Shown piece by piece: positions 19,235-27,078 of a stretch of 27,078 nt of DNA. Made by a program: the position numbers and the translations under genes. Numbering within the stretch: the first letter of the stretch is position 1; every line of letters starts with the position of its first letter. The stretch spans positions 1 to 27,078 of the forward strand of contig JAQGDQ010001744.1 of assembly GCA_030141605.1 (NCBI GenBank). Direction: 5' to 3'. This DNA is from Tubiluchus corallicola (taxonomy: Eukaryota; Priapulida; Priapulimorpha; Priapulimorphida; Tubiluchidae). The notes below the pieces were generated by a model, which had not been told where the DNA came from, made no database searches, and saw nothing but the letters and a program-made list of their open reading frames with translations.

Positions 19235-19354
19235 AAGCCTACAGCACCTGGTATTCCTAAGCGGTCACCCATCCAAGTACTAATCTGGCTCTACGTTGCT
19301 TAACTTCGGTGATCAGACGAGAACCGGTGTTTTCAACGTGATTTGGTCGTAGTC
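19235..19354 (-). rRNA. 5S rRNA-like sequence, full length but degenerate
   Basis: Read on the - strand this is exactly 120 nt from GACTACGACC to GGTGCTGTAGGCTTG. It contains the 5S hallmarks TGAAAACACCGG, TCACCGAAGTTAAGCAACGT and TTAGTACTTGGATGGGTGACC. The internal promoter boxes A and C look intact. Helix I has two mispairs from GACTACGAC at the 5' end, and several other changes from the usual animal sequence are C-to-T or G-to-A (for example CGTCTGATC, CTTAGGAAT, ACCAGG). That pattern fits a decaying pseudogene or a SINE head better than a working 5S gene. Confidence 0.85.
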
Positions 19355-20114
19355 TAAAATGTCATTACTCATTTCTTTTTCTCCTATCGTTAATATCGTA
19401 ATTTCAATAATGAAAGGAAAACTTTAGAAAACGCATTAAAGAAAATATAGTGATGATTAACATATTAAAAATACGTTTACATCTACTTGTGATTACTTTT
19501 ATGTACAACAAGGCAGTCATTTCCTGACACTGTGTGTAAATTATATAGAATAAAAATATGTATACATAGAAAGAAGCATAAACAAGTAGTCCTATAAATG
19601 TAAATATTTTGTTTTTGACACTTTTGTCAGTCTATACCTACATAATTACGTAGCCCATTATTTGCACTTATTTGGAAATAACTCAAACTAAATTGGAAAA
19701 TTTTCAAGGCAAATTTCTTCTGCTAGCCATGTTAAACTTCCTCCTGTACCTCTATGGCCGTATTCGTGAATGATATGACCAATTGACCATAGCCACAATT
19801 GTAAGTAAGCTATCTTATGCACTTTTATATTACTGTAATAGTTTTTTCTAATAGGCCATACGCATGGTTATATCAGTTGGTAATACATTTAGGCCATCTT
19901 AAATTGCCACCTAGTTGAGTTATTTTGACTTTAATGCTGCGTAGGTGACCATTTTGAATGGCCTTGACCTTGAATTACCTTGAAAGACTTTTTCTGACAG
20001 GCCATATACATGTTTATAACAGTGGGTAAAAAAGCAGTCATACACTATTTTTGTCCGGGTCAAACCTTATTTTGACCGGAAAATATTATGATGCATTTTC
20101 GTGAAAACTAAGTA
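19355..20114. other. Intergenic stretch with a dispersed short duplicate
   Basis: AT-rich. Two related segments near 19852 and 19998 share aggccata, catg, tta(t)a and cagt(t)gggtaa words about 146 bases apart, a weak duplicate. No gene is seen. Confidence 0.5.
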
Positions 20115-20415
20115 CATTTTGACGCACTTATGATGCACTTTAGTACATATTGTGACGCACTTTGATACAGATAGTGACGCGCATTGATACACATTGTGAT
20201 GAACTTTGATACAGATAGTGACGCGCATTGATACACATTGTGGTTAACTTGTCTACAGATAGTGATGCACTTTGATGCACATTGTGAGGCACTTTGATAC
20301 AGATAGTGATGCACTTTGATACACACTGTGATGAACTTTGATACAGATAGTGATGCACTTTGATACACATTGTGATGAACTTTGATACACACTGTGATGC
20401 ATATTGATACGTATT
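20115..20415. repeat. 22-bp tandem repeat array
   Basis: About 13 degenerate 22-bp units have the form tgat(a/g)cac(a/t)ttg(t)gatgaactt, alternating tgatacagatagtgacgc and tgatacacattgtgatga. The - strand frames full of Tyr-Gln-Ser and Cys-Ile repeats are by-products of this array. Confidence 0.9.
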
Positions 20416-21043
20416 GTACTTGCGATGTACAAATTGCGCGGACAATCTGGAGAAGAAAAGGGTTACTTTGGAATAACAGGTAAGTTTATTAGTATCCCTC
20501 AAAGCAACTGTTATGGTCCACTCATCGACCGGCTGAGTTACCAACTGCTTTTCAGGCTACAGACTAGCTTGCCTCTCGATCCTGACCCACTGACAGAGCA
20601 AGATGGGTGGTTTAGAGCCTGAATAAGTCTGACTATGTCTGAATTTTTCATAACTCCTTGCAATTTTCATTAATTATGACATTTAAAATTTTACAACACT
20701 TTTTATTGAAGCAAAACCGGACCCAATCTTGAACTGTAAGTCAAAACAATCTACTCTTTAAAATATTGAAAGGAAACATACTATTTTTTTCACAAATGAC
20801 TTACGTGAAAGAATTATCACCACACAAATACAATTTCACGTTAGCGCCACTAGTTATTTCATGTTACACGCATTTTTCCATTGTCTAGTTAGATGGGCAC
20901 TAGCGAATTAGTGGAATTAGTAGAATTTTTCAAGTTTGAGGAAGCCTATGTACCAGAATTTGGATCTCATTTGAGGCCCCAAAATGTGCTCAAATACAGG
21001 AAAATGCGACCCCCCAGACCTTCTAGTTGCTTTTGCGTTTTAA
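20416..21043. other. Mostly non-coding; possible small exon pair
   Basis: A strong donor (AACAG|GTAAGT at 20479) and an acceptor (ctgcttttcag at 20555) are only 76 bases apart. Joined, they would give a 31-residue product from ATG 20425, which is too little to call. The rest is AT-rich with no repeats recognised. Confidence 0.35.
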
Positions 21044-21466
21044 AGGAAAACCGGACGATTGTGTAAACATCAGTTCAGAATAAAGAATGCTCTAAAATAT
21101 TGAAAACTACAATAGCTTTTTTTAAATCAAAGCTTAGATTAAATAATAATTACCTCGGATACTCAAATTTCGTTAAACTTTCAAAGCTACGTGCAGCTCA
21201 GTGAATCTGCTAAGATTGGCAGCGGCGCCTTTTGGTCACATGCGCGTGGTCGACAAATAGAAGGCAGTACCGTGATAAACATGATCATGAACTGCTGTGT
21301 TAGTTTCATGACGTCATATTATGGCGATAGCTGTGTTAGGTCGCCGTTGATTAACTTTCTAAGCTAATTATTCAAATATAAGGAACAATTGTTAACTTTT
21401 ATAGGCAGGAAAATGTATATTTTGGACAGTAAATTAAACGAGTCTAAACAATCGTCCGGTCTTTCT
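21044..21466. mobile_element. piggyBac-type MITE, 423 bp (copy 2)
   Basis: The ends are AGGAAAACCGGACGATTGT and the inverted AGAAAGACCGGACGATTGT. It is preceded by TTAA (21040-21043) and followed by TTGA (21467-21470), probably a mutated TTAA. It is collinear with the copy at 16100 over both flanks but lacks its middle segment. It ends about 100 bases before the first Skeletor-like exon. Confidence 0.86.
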
Positions 21467-21569
21467 TTGAACCCTGGTGTCGTTCACAGCCTGTTGCATG
21501 CTGTTGGTCTGTTTACAACCATCAAAACAAAGTAAAACTGGTATTTGTAACTTAGGTAACGTTGCTTAG

Positions 21570-21766
21570 GGCATTGTATATTACGTGAATGGAATACTGA
21601 TTCCTTGAATTGGTACTAAAACGTGGAGAAACTTACAAGTTCACCATAAAGTGCACCTGGAAAAAACGCAAATGTGACCGCTCAATATCATCCAGTATAC
21701 ATCTCAACTGACCCAGTTGGAGGATATACCCATCACACTCCAGAGCAAAGGAAGGCATTAGAAAAA
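21570..21766 (+). CDS. Skeletor-like protein, exon with two apparent frame changes
   Basis: The acceptor is acgttgcttag|GGCATT. The exon reads GIVYYVNGILIP in frame one, ELVLKRGETYKFTIK in frame two, and APGKNANVTAQYHPVYISTD then PVGGYTHHTPEQRKAL in frame three. The order 'YY-NG...PEL-L-RG-TY-F...YHP-YIT-DP-GG' matches the conserved region after the DOMON domain in Skeletor-like extracellular proteins. The frame changes fall near 21606 (one extra T) and 21652. The phase 0 donor GAAAAA|GTGGAT joins correctly to the next exon. This may be a pseudogene or contain two sequence errors; no intron can hide in so short a space. Confidence 0.75.
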
Positions 21767-21786
21767 GTGGATAAGTGTGCATTGTT

Positions 21787-22060
21787 GACATTACTGAGTG
21801 TGTGACATCGGTGACATTAGACATGCCAATTTAGAGTGACTGAATTTATAGAGCAGTTATAGTAATACTGAAAATGAATGATGTGCACTGTTATTTTTGA
21901 CATTACTGAGTGTGTGACATCGGTGACATTAGACATACCAATTTAGAGTGACTGAAGTTATAGAGCAGTTATAGTAAAACTGAAAATGAATGATGTGCAC
22001 TGTTATTTTTGACATTACTGAGAATGTGACGTTAAAAATGTCAATTTAGAGTGATTGAAT
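21787..22060 (+). repeat. 112-bp tandem repeat, about 2.5 copies, in an intron
   Basis: gacattactgag recurs at 21787, 21899 and 22011, exactly 112 bases apart each time. The first two units are nearly identical (sharing gtgtgtgacatcggtgacat and atagagcagttatagta); the third is partial and diverged. Confidence 0.93.
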
Positions 22061-22114
22061 TTGTTTATCTTAACACATTCTTTTAGCTCTTTTTTGTAAT
22101 TTAATTTTTTTCAG

Positions 22115-22169
22115 AAAATCAAAGTATTTGCTGGCATCGGCAATTACGGAAAACCAACAAAAGGTGCAG
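22115..22169 (+). CDS. Skeletor-like protein, short exon
   Basis: 55 nt between ttttttcag and G|GTGAGC encode KIKVFAGIGNYGKPTKGA. KxxVFAGI followed by a G-x-P loop is the next conserved step in Skeletor-like proteins. It is phase 0 in and phase 1 out, and matches both neighbouring exons. Confidence 0.78.
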
Positions 22170-23157
22170 GTGAGCATCTCCAAGCAAGTTAAGCTAAAAC
22201 AAAGCATTACCAATACTCTGATGATGGAGAAATGGAATTCTTGAAGCGAAAATAACTATCAGCACCCTCTTAAGCAAGTATATGGATATGTGTTCCCATA
22301 TAATTATCAGCAACGTTTGCCCCATAGCATGGTAATGACAACGCAACAACCAAGAAAGGCCTGTCCATGACCATGTTATGGGTGAAAACGTTGCAGATGA
22401 CTGTATTGGAACAAGCAGCCATGTCTTTACTAAGGAGAGTGCTGGAAATTATTTTCATCAGTACCGATGCACAATTACTGGATTTTGTGATGCGTGATCG
22501 ACGAATTTCTCTAAAAAAATTACTCTTCCAACCAGGAGGAAACAAATTAGGAGAAGTTGTGGTGTTATTCGTCGATTTATTGTCAGTACTTCGAGTATTA
22601 TCTGGTATTCAGAGCTTTTGTCATGAAGCCATTGGTTTCCCAATTAACTGTTGATAGCTCATAAGTAATACGCCATTCTAACTCTTGAAAAGAAGTAGTG
22701 TCAGGTTCAAATCTTGGTCGAAGAGTGATTTTTTGTTTTTGCTTTCTAGGCAATTTAATACATTCACATTAAAGTTGTTTATTTATTTGCTGCTGCTCAC
22801 TTGCATAACAATGAAATCTTGTTTATGTGAGGAAATTGCGTTTATAATTTATACCAGTCTAATAGGTCCAACCAGTCTAATCCAGGATTTTGATATAATA
22901 GCTAATTACCCCAGGTAGTAGTCATAAAGTAACTTTGCATTAATTTTGCAATGCATCTTCCCAATTTGTTTTTTTAGTTGGGGCTTTTTCTCGGCGCCTT
23001 TGGGGCACCATAAAATTACTGTAAAAGGGTAGACCAGAAACAGATCTGTTATACTACTATTAATTGACAATTTTCTTCATTCTTTGTCCAAGGAACTGAT
23101 GGCACACATTGAAAAAAAAACACTTATTTCATGTAAAAGTAATAAAGTTTGCTTTAG
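22170..23157 (+). other. Intron of the Skeletor-like gene
   Basis: About 1 kb. One frame between about 22345 and 22490 reads smoothly (for example HVMGENVADDCIGTSSH and NYFHQYRCTITGFC) with no stop for 48 codons, but it has no splice sites that fit and no family I know. It could be a captured exon or transposon relic. Confidence 0.4.
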
Positions 23158-23327
23158 TTGGAGGATTGTGCATATACGAAATCAATGACAGTTCAAAAAA
23201 ACCAGCCATGTACAAGACATTTGAAGCTTACAAAGAAAATTTGCGATTAGAATGTCACGATCCTAAAGAATATGCAAGTTTCAGTTGGACTCCGAATCAA
23301 AACACGCCAGGTCTGCTCTACTATCAG
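23158..23327 (+). CDS. Skeletor-like protein, exon with the W-T-P-N-x-x-T-P motif
   Basis: The acceptor is ttgctttag|TTGG. The exon reads VGGLCIYEINDSSKKP, then FEAYKENLRLECHDP, then ASFSWTPNQNTPGLLYYQ. The closing SWTPNxxTPxxxYYQ is diagnostic of Skeletor-like proteins, where it normally precedes C-x-x-H-x-x-x-G-W in the next exon. The phase 0 donor is ATCAG|GTTAGC. The next exon is not found in the window. The protein is expected to be extracellular or matrix-associated by family; its exact role is unknown. Confidence 0.8.
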
Positions 23328-23358
23328 GTTAGCATCATCAATATAAGAATGGTACCAC

Positions 23359-23488
<130 letters not shown>

Positions 23489-23679
23489 ATCTATATAAAA
23501 ATGGTATCAGTTATTAACTTTCGGTGTTGGTTTGCGTTGAACTGCACAAGTTCGACAGCTCCCACGTGAGCACAGGGGTAAATTTGAAATTTTTATCTTA
23601 AAATTTGCCTACTTTTAGAACAACTCAGTGAATGCCTTACTGTTGCACAGTACTTCAATTTTCCCTTTCGCAAACACGT
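23489..23679. other. Stretch between microsatellite and MITE fragment
   Basis: It holds no clear continuation of the Skeletor-like coding sequence. Part of it may be the decayed left half of the MITE. Confidence 0.4.
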
Positions 23680-23882
23680 GCAACATGCTCATGGGATGTT
23701 TTTGCAGTTGAAAATCATGTTAGTTTGTGACGTCATAACTAGTTGGCTCACCCACTGTTCATTAAGTTTTTAATCTATTACTTAATTATCAGAGATACTT
23801 TAACAGTATTAATTGTGTTAAAATGCACACTTTTTAATGGAGTTGAAAATGAAGTAGTGTATAAAAATCATCCTGTCTTCCT
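23680..23882. mobile_element. Diverged fragment of the piggyBac-type MITE (copy 3)
   Basis: The right end reads inverted as AGGAAGACAGGATGATT and is followed by TTGA. Internal words such as tcatgttagtttgtgacgtc and aattgtgttaaaatg follow the order seen at 16330-16617 and 21290-21466. The left end is not recognisable. Confidence 0.6.
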
Positions 23883-23998
23883 TTGACATAGCACGGAGCA
23901 TAAACAGCTCGAGGCAAATGTGCACCACTGCATTCACTTTTTTTAGTTAAATTTATTTTCAGCGCAGTTTGAAGTCAGCTCTGTCATGCAATTATATA

Positions 23999-24038
23999 AG
24001 GTGAGTGTGTTAATGACCGTATGGTCGTACACTCACCT
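23999..24038. repeat. 40-bp palindrome (hairpin)
   Basis: aggtgagtgt (23999-24008) pairs exactly with acactcacct (24029-24038), and an inner gaccgtatggtc forms a second palindrome. It could be an element end, a protein-binding palindrome or a hairpin in RNA. Confidence 0.8.
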
Positions 24039-24311
24039 CGCACTACTCAAATTATTTTATTTAAAGTTTGTTGATGTGTTTGATATTGTATTTTTTGATG
24101 TGTGAAATAAAATTCATAGTCAGGAGATGATTGCTACCTTCTAACTTCTTGACCATGCTTGACCTATCATCTTAATTGCTTAATTATACTACGACACTGT
24201 GCGCAAGATGTCTCCAGCGCATAACTAGTTCCAGTACGCTACGACCTCTCATGCCCTCAGGCGTTTAACTTTCGCTTATGAGGTCATCTCGATAATGCGA
24301 ACACCGGTATC
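24039..24311. other. Non-coding stretch downstream of the - strand ORF
   Basis: Base composition rises in G and C from about 24190. It may be 3' flank of the ORF at 24312. No repeat or RNA gene is recognised. Confidence 0.4.
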
Positions 24312-24878
24312 CTACATTAAACTCTTTCTTAACCAGCGTCTCAAAGCGCTGGGCCAGCCTGCAGGCTCCTCATTAGCCTGTGTATTTACTACAGATCTCA
24401 CTGATCTAGTAGAGCCCTTATTTCTGCTAACCTCTATGCCCTCGGGGGCTGCTGAGCTGTGAACTTTATTACTGGGCACACAATTCTCATTTACTGCAGC
24501 AATAATTCTACATTCACGCTTATTCTCTAGGCGTCTACTATTATTTACTATTTTGCAATTTTTACAATTATTCGCTCGAGTTAATTTCTTATCATTCACA
24601 GCGCCGCCTGTCTCCGTCAAATAATCTTTGCTCCAGACGGGGGAGACGACCCGCCGGGAGCCTAGTGGCCTTTGCCTAGGTGCCAGTCCTCCTCTCTGAG
24701 GATTTCTTCCTACTTGACGCTGGTGACCCAGCCATTTTTCGGGAACATTCTTCCTTGGCTCAGGGTGACCTTTCTCTGGTCTCTTAGCGCCTCCAGGTAG
24801 CACTAATTGACATACAGGGCCTTCACTTTCACTGGCTGATTCGGTACCTACATAGTCTATCTCCATAGGCGTATCCAT
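24312..24878 (-). CDS. Unrecognised ORF, 188 residues, basic and low in hydrophobics
   Basis: ATG at 24878 gives MDTPMEIDYVGTESASESE followed by Pro/Gly/Arg-rich sequence, a basic stretch with two close cysteines (NNCKNCKIVNN), and a C-terminus with WPSALRRWLRKSLM. The protein looks disordered and nucleic-acid-binding, like gag or ORF1-type proteins of retroelements, but no diagnostic motif such as CCHC is complete. It is the longest non-repetitive frame in the window and more GC-rich than its surroundings, arguing for a transposon origin. The foldback array begins 20 bases upstream. Confidence 0.45.
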   Translation of the reverse strand: MDTPMEIDYVGTESASESEGPVCQLVLPGGAKRPEKGHPEPRKNVPEKWLGHQRQVGRNPQRGGLAPRQRPLGSRRVVSPVWSKDYLTETGGAVNDKKLTRANNCKNCKIVNNSRRLENKRECRIIAAVNENCVPSNKVHSSAAPEGIEVSRNKGSTRSVRSVVNTQANEEPAGWPSALRRWLRKSLM

Positions 24879-24897
24879 TCTTAGGTGGTGTGTTGCC

Positions 24898-25665
24898 ACC
24901 TTTTTGGGAATTTCGGTTTTTTTCTCTCTGGAATGTGGTTACATTTATTTTTGCAAATTTCGGGTTGTTCTCTCCGGAATGTCACCTAATATTTGCGAAT
25001 TTTGGGCTTTTTGTCTCCGGAATGTCGCCACATTTTTGCGAGTTCCTGGTTTTTCCTCTCAAGAATATTGCCACATTTTTGCGAACTTCGGTTTTTTTCT
25101 CTCGGGAATGTGGCAACATTTTATTTTTGCAAATTTCCGATTTTTCTCACGAGAATGTCGCCACATGTTTGCGAAAAAACACATGAGAAAAAACTCGAAA
25201 CTCGCAAAAATGTGGCGACATTCCCGAGAGAAAAACCCGAAATTTGCAAAAAGAAAATGTTGCCACATTCCCGAGAGAAAAAAAAACAGAAATTCCCAAA
25301 AATGTGGCCACTTTCTTGTGAGAAAAAACTCGAAACTCGCAAAAATGTGGCAATATTCTTGAGAGAAAAAACCAGGAACACGCAAAAATTATGCGACATT
25401 CTAGAGAGAAAAATCTTGAGACATTCTTGAGACAAAAAACCCAAAATTCGCAAATATTAGGTGACATTCCGGAGAGAAAAAACCGAAATTCGCAAAAATA
25501 AAATGTTGCCACATTCTCGTGAGAAAAAACCCGAAACTCGCAAACATTAGGTGACATTCCGGAGAGAAAAAATCGAAATTCGCAAAAATAAAATGTTGCC
25601 ACATTCTCGTGAGAAAAAACCCGAAACTCGCAAAAATGTGGCGACATTCTCGTGAGAAAAGTCAG
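24898..25665. repeat. Large foldback: inverted arms made of about 60-bp units
   Basis: The left arm (24898-25170) holds about six units like tttttgcgaatttcgg, a T-run, ctctcgggaatgtggccaca. The right arm (25185-25665) holds about ten units of the reverse complement (cgcaaaaatgtggcgacatt, cccgagagaaaaacc). Distinctive units mirror each other in order: cacctaatatttgcg on the left faces cgcaaatattaggtg on the right. This is a true long inverted repeat, about 15 bp apart at the centre. Short Phe/Cys/Arg-rich frames in all phases are by-products. Confidence 0.93.
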
Positions 25666-26100
25666 TGTTTAAGTTCTGATGAGAATCACTCTTCTCAGTA
25701 TTAGAACATTCAGAACAATAAGTTCCAACTTATAAGTAATTGATAATTACTCCTCCTTTACCACTGTGATGGTCCCCCATCCAGCAGATTACTACAACTA
25801 ATTATTTTTCACATTAAGTATTGTTTAAGAATTGTTTACCTAATGATTGATAATATTGATGTATTGATTTTTATGTTCCAATCTTGTGCTGCCATCTTTA
25901 GTCAAGAGTAGCATTATTTTCGATGAAGTTACCATTAAATGAAGCCATTTTTCTGTTAAGCTACCTTAAATATGTAATTCAACATGACTTGTATTTTTTA
26001 AGCGAAAGTACGTTTAGCAACATTTCTTTTCCATGATAATATTATCCCCGTGTTTGAACAAGTGTAAAAGCTTCGTCGCTGTACTACTGAGGTCACTTCA
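25666..26100. other. AT-rich stretch
   Basis: No gene, repeat or transposon end recognised. Confidence 0.5.
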
Positions 26101-26117
26101 CCCAGAACTCGTTTCTG

Positions 26118-26158
26118 ATTGGTCGGCTAGCTTTCGAGGCCTGGATTAGACGTATTGG
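26118..26158 (+). promoter_or_regulatory. Two inverted CCAAT boxes upstream of an ATG
   Basis: ctgattggtcgg (core 26118-26122) and gtattggcc (core 26154-26158) are inverted CCAAT motifs about 36 bases apart, 23-63 bases upstream of a candidate start codon. The block is locally GC-richer. This suggests a TATA-less promoter, or the U3 part of a long terminal repeat. Confidence 0.4.
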
Positions 26159-26180
26159 CCTACGTGGCAGAGAGAGTAGA

Positions 26181-26204
26181 ATGGCCGTGTTGAAAAATGG
26201 TCAG
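26181..26204 (+). CDS. Candidate first coding exon (8 codons)
   Basis: gtagaATGG gives a reasonable start context. MAVLKNGQ runs to a donor, GGTCAG|GTATAA, phase 0. Without the donor the frame stops after one more codon. The phase does not fit the open frame at 26362, so the partner exon is unknown. Confidence 0.3.
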
Positions 26205-26361
26205 GTATAACAATATCATGGTTTCTTTTACGATGATTGAACAAGAAATGGATGGTTTGTTCATTACTATGTTGTTTTTATTCATTGGTGAACGCTGTTC
26301 CTGTTCGGTTGGTGAAACCTCGTCAGTTATGCAATTGCTGAGAGACATTTGTTAAATTAGG

Positions 26362-26541
26362 CATTCATTACACAGCCTAATCACCTCCTCGTTGGATAAA
26401 GATATTGTCACCTTTGACTTCACGTTCGATGATCTAAATCGCTTCCGTTCTGTGTGGGAACTCGGAGGAGATGATCTTCTCATTATCCGATCTCCAGAGA
26501 CTCTACTACGTGTCCGGCCTGTTGGAGGGAAAGCTGTGTAA
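26362..26541 (+). CDS. Unrecognised open frame or terminal exon
   Basis: A 59-codon frame to TAA reads smoothly: DKDIVTFDFTFDDLNRFRSV, then ELGGDDLLIIRSPETLLRV, then PVGGKAV. It is preceded by an acceptor-like gttaaattag. The residue mix is plausible for a folded protein, but the family is not recognised and the splice phase from 26204 does not match. Confidence 0.35.
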   Translation, partial: HSLHSLITSSLDKDIVTFDFTFDDLNRFRSVWELGGDDLLIIRSPETLLRVRPVGGKAV

Positions 26542-26793
26542 ACCGAATTCTGCTGCATTACCACAACGTGCGTGAGGAAGGACCGGTCCTACCCAAGTAC
26601 TGGAGGAGACCTCGCCTTGTATGCAGGACGTCACGTGAGCGCAAGAAGTATTACAATATTCATATGTTACTATGTTATTTGTCAGCTAAATTAGACTGAT
26701 TCATTGCAGTAACGATGTGGATTTAATTGTTTTACTCAGGTAACGATAATTACTTAATGCCTAATATAGGCACATTATGTTCAAATGTTACAT
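26542..26793. other. Possible LTR upstream of a primer binding site
   Basis: If the site at 26794 is genuine, this stretch should be the 3' part of a 5' LTR ending ...tgttaca. I could not find the matching LTR start or a TATA box at the expected place. Confidence 0.25.
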
Positions 26794-26805
26794 TGGTGTC
26801 AGAAG
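26794..26805 (+). other. Candidate retrotransposon primer binding site (tRNA-Leu type)
   Basis: TGGTGTCAGAAG follows ...ttaca by one base, the usual layout at the LTR/internal junction of Ty3/gypsy elements primed by a leucine tRNA. Only 12 bases match before the sequence diverges. The body of the element would lie beyond the right edge. Confidence 0.35.
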
Positions 26806-27078
26806 TTTTACCGAGTTTAATATTAATAGTATATAATTGATATTGCCTTCCTATTAGCACTTAAATGCAGTGGAACTGCTATGTTGGTTGTGAAAATGTT
26901 ATAATTTTCAACCTGTTGCATAAATATTAGTAATTTGCTTAAACTGATTAAGCGACTAGTAAGCTTTTGGTAACTGTGAAGGATATCACGTTAATTCACT
27001 GGAATTTTCCCAAGAATTTATTCAGTACAGGCTGTATAATCTAATCCGTTTCTCTAAACTAGATATAGCCATTTCTAG
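26806..27078. other. AT-rich right edge
   Basis: No coding sequence. If the primer binding site is real this is the start of an element's internal region, but no gag frame is visible. Confidence 0.4.

Noticed and set aside
20425-20594. Two-exon mini-gene with a 76-base intron
   Set aside because: The splice sites are good, but the product would be only 31 residues with no family resemblance.
22270-22654. Frames of 61-95 codons on both strands
   Set aside because: They overlap each other in several phases with no recognisable family residues. Only the 48-codon frame at 22345-22490 seemed worth noting.
24890-25650. Many overlapping frames of 67-166 codons with Phe/Cys/Arg/His-rich repeats
   Set aside because: They occur in several phases on both strands of the foldback array and follow the unit period, so they are not genes.

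Overview
The window looks like nuclear DNA of an invertebrate animal. It is AT-rich, has GT-AG introns, TATA and polyadenylation signals, many satellites and microsatellites, and several families of small transposons. A secreted tectonin-type lectin, a Skeletor-like exon set, and SLC10 and DCPS exons point to a metazoan. The 5S-like sequence has an invertebrate-type internal region. I cannot name the phylum; marine sponge, cnidarian or mollusc are all possible.

Left part (1-10.3 kb): one internal exon of an SLC10-type sodium/bile-acid symporter (94-197, +), then a TATA box leading straight into a 26-copy 71-bp array that ends at a good splice donor. A separate 9-copy 70-bp array follows. Next come weak candidate + strand exons (3.8-4.0, 5.13-5.45, 6.2-6.35 kb), a Harbinger-type MITE, a LINE 3' fragment, and a roughly 46-copy 40-bp array (7.67-9.50 kb).

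Middle part (10.3-18.3 kb): the first exon of the decapping scavenger DCPS on the - strand, carrying an in-frame stop and a frameshift, with no HIT-domain exons visible. Then comes the one apparently intact gene, a - strand secreted lectin of 390 residues with eight tectonin repeats. It has six coding exons (16799 down to 12238), two exons carrying 5' UTR, a TATA box and an AATAAA. Its introns hold a Harbinger-type MITE, an antisense LINE fragment touching a splice acceptor, and a piggyBac-type (TTAA) MITE. A 0.7-kb GAAA polypurine tract lies upstream of its promoter.

Right part (18.3-27.1 kb): a GC-rich block of about 0.66 kb joined to a 120-nt 5S rRNA-like sequence (possible 5S-derived SINE), a 22-bp array, and a second piggyBac-type MITE. 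Three + strand exons follow from the conserved C-terminal region of a Skeletor-like protein (21.57-23.33 kb), the first with two apparent frame changes. Further on are a 188-residue unknown - strand ORF beside a 770-bp foldback of about 60-bp units, a possible CCAAT-type promoter with a short first exon, and a possible LTR-retrotransposon primer binding site near the right edge.

The genes do not form a shared pathway. The main themes are repeat-driven remodelling of gene structure and partial or decayed genes beside large tandem arrays.
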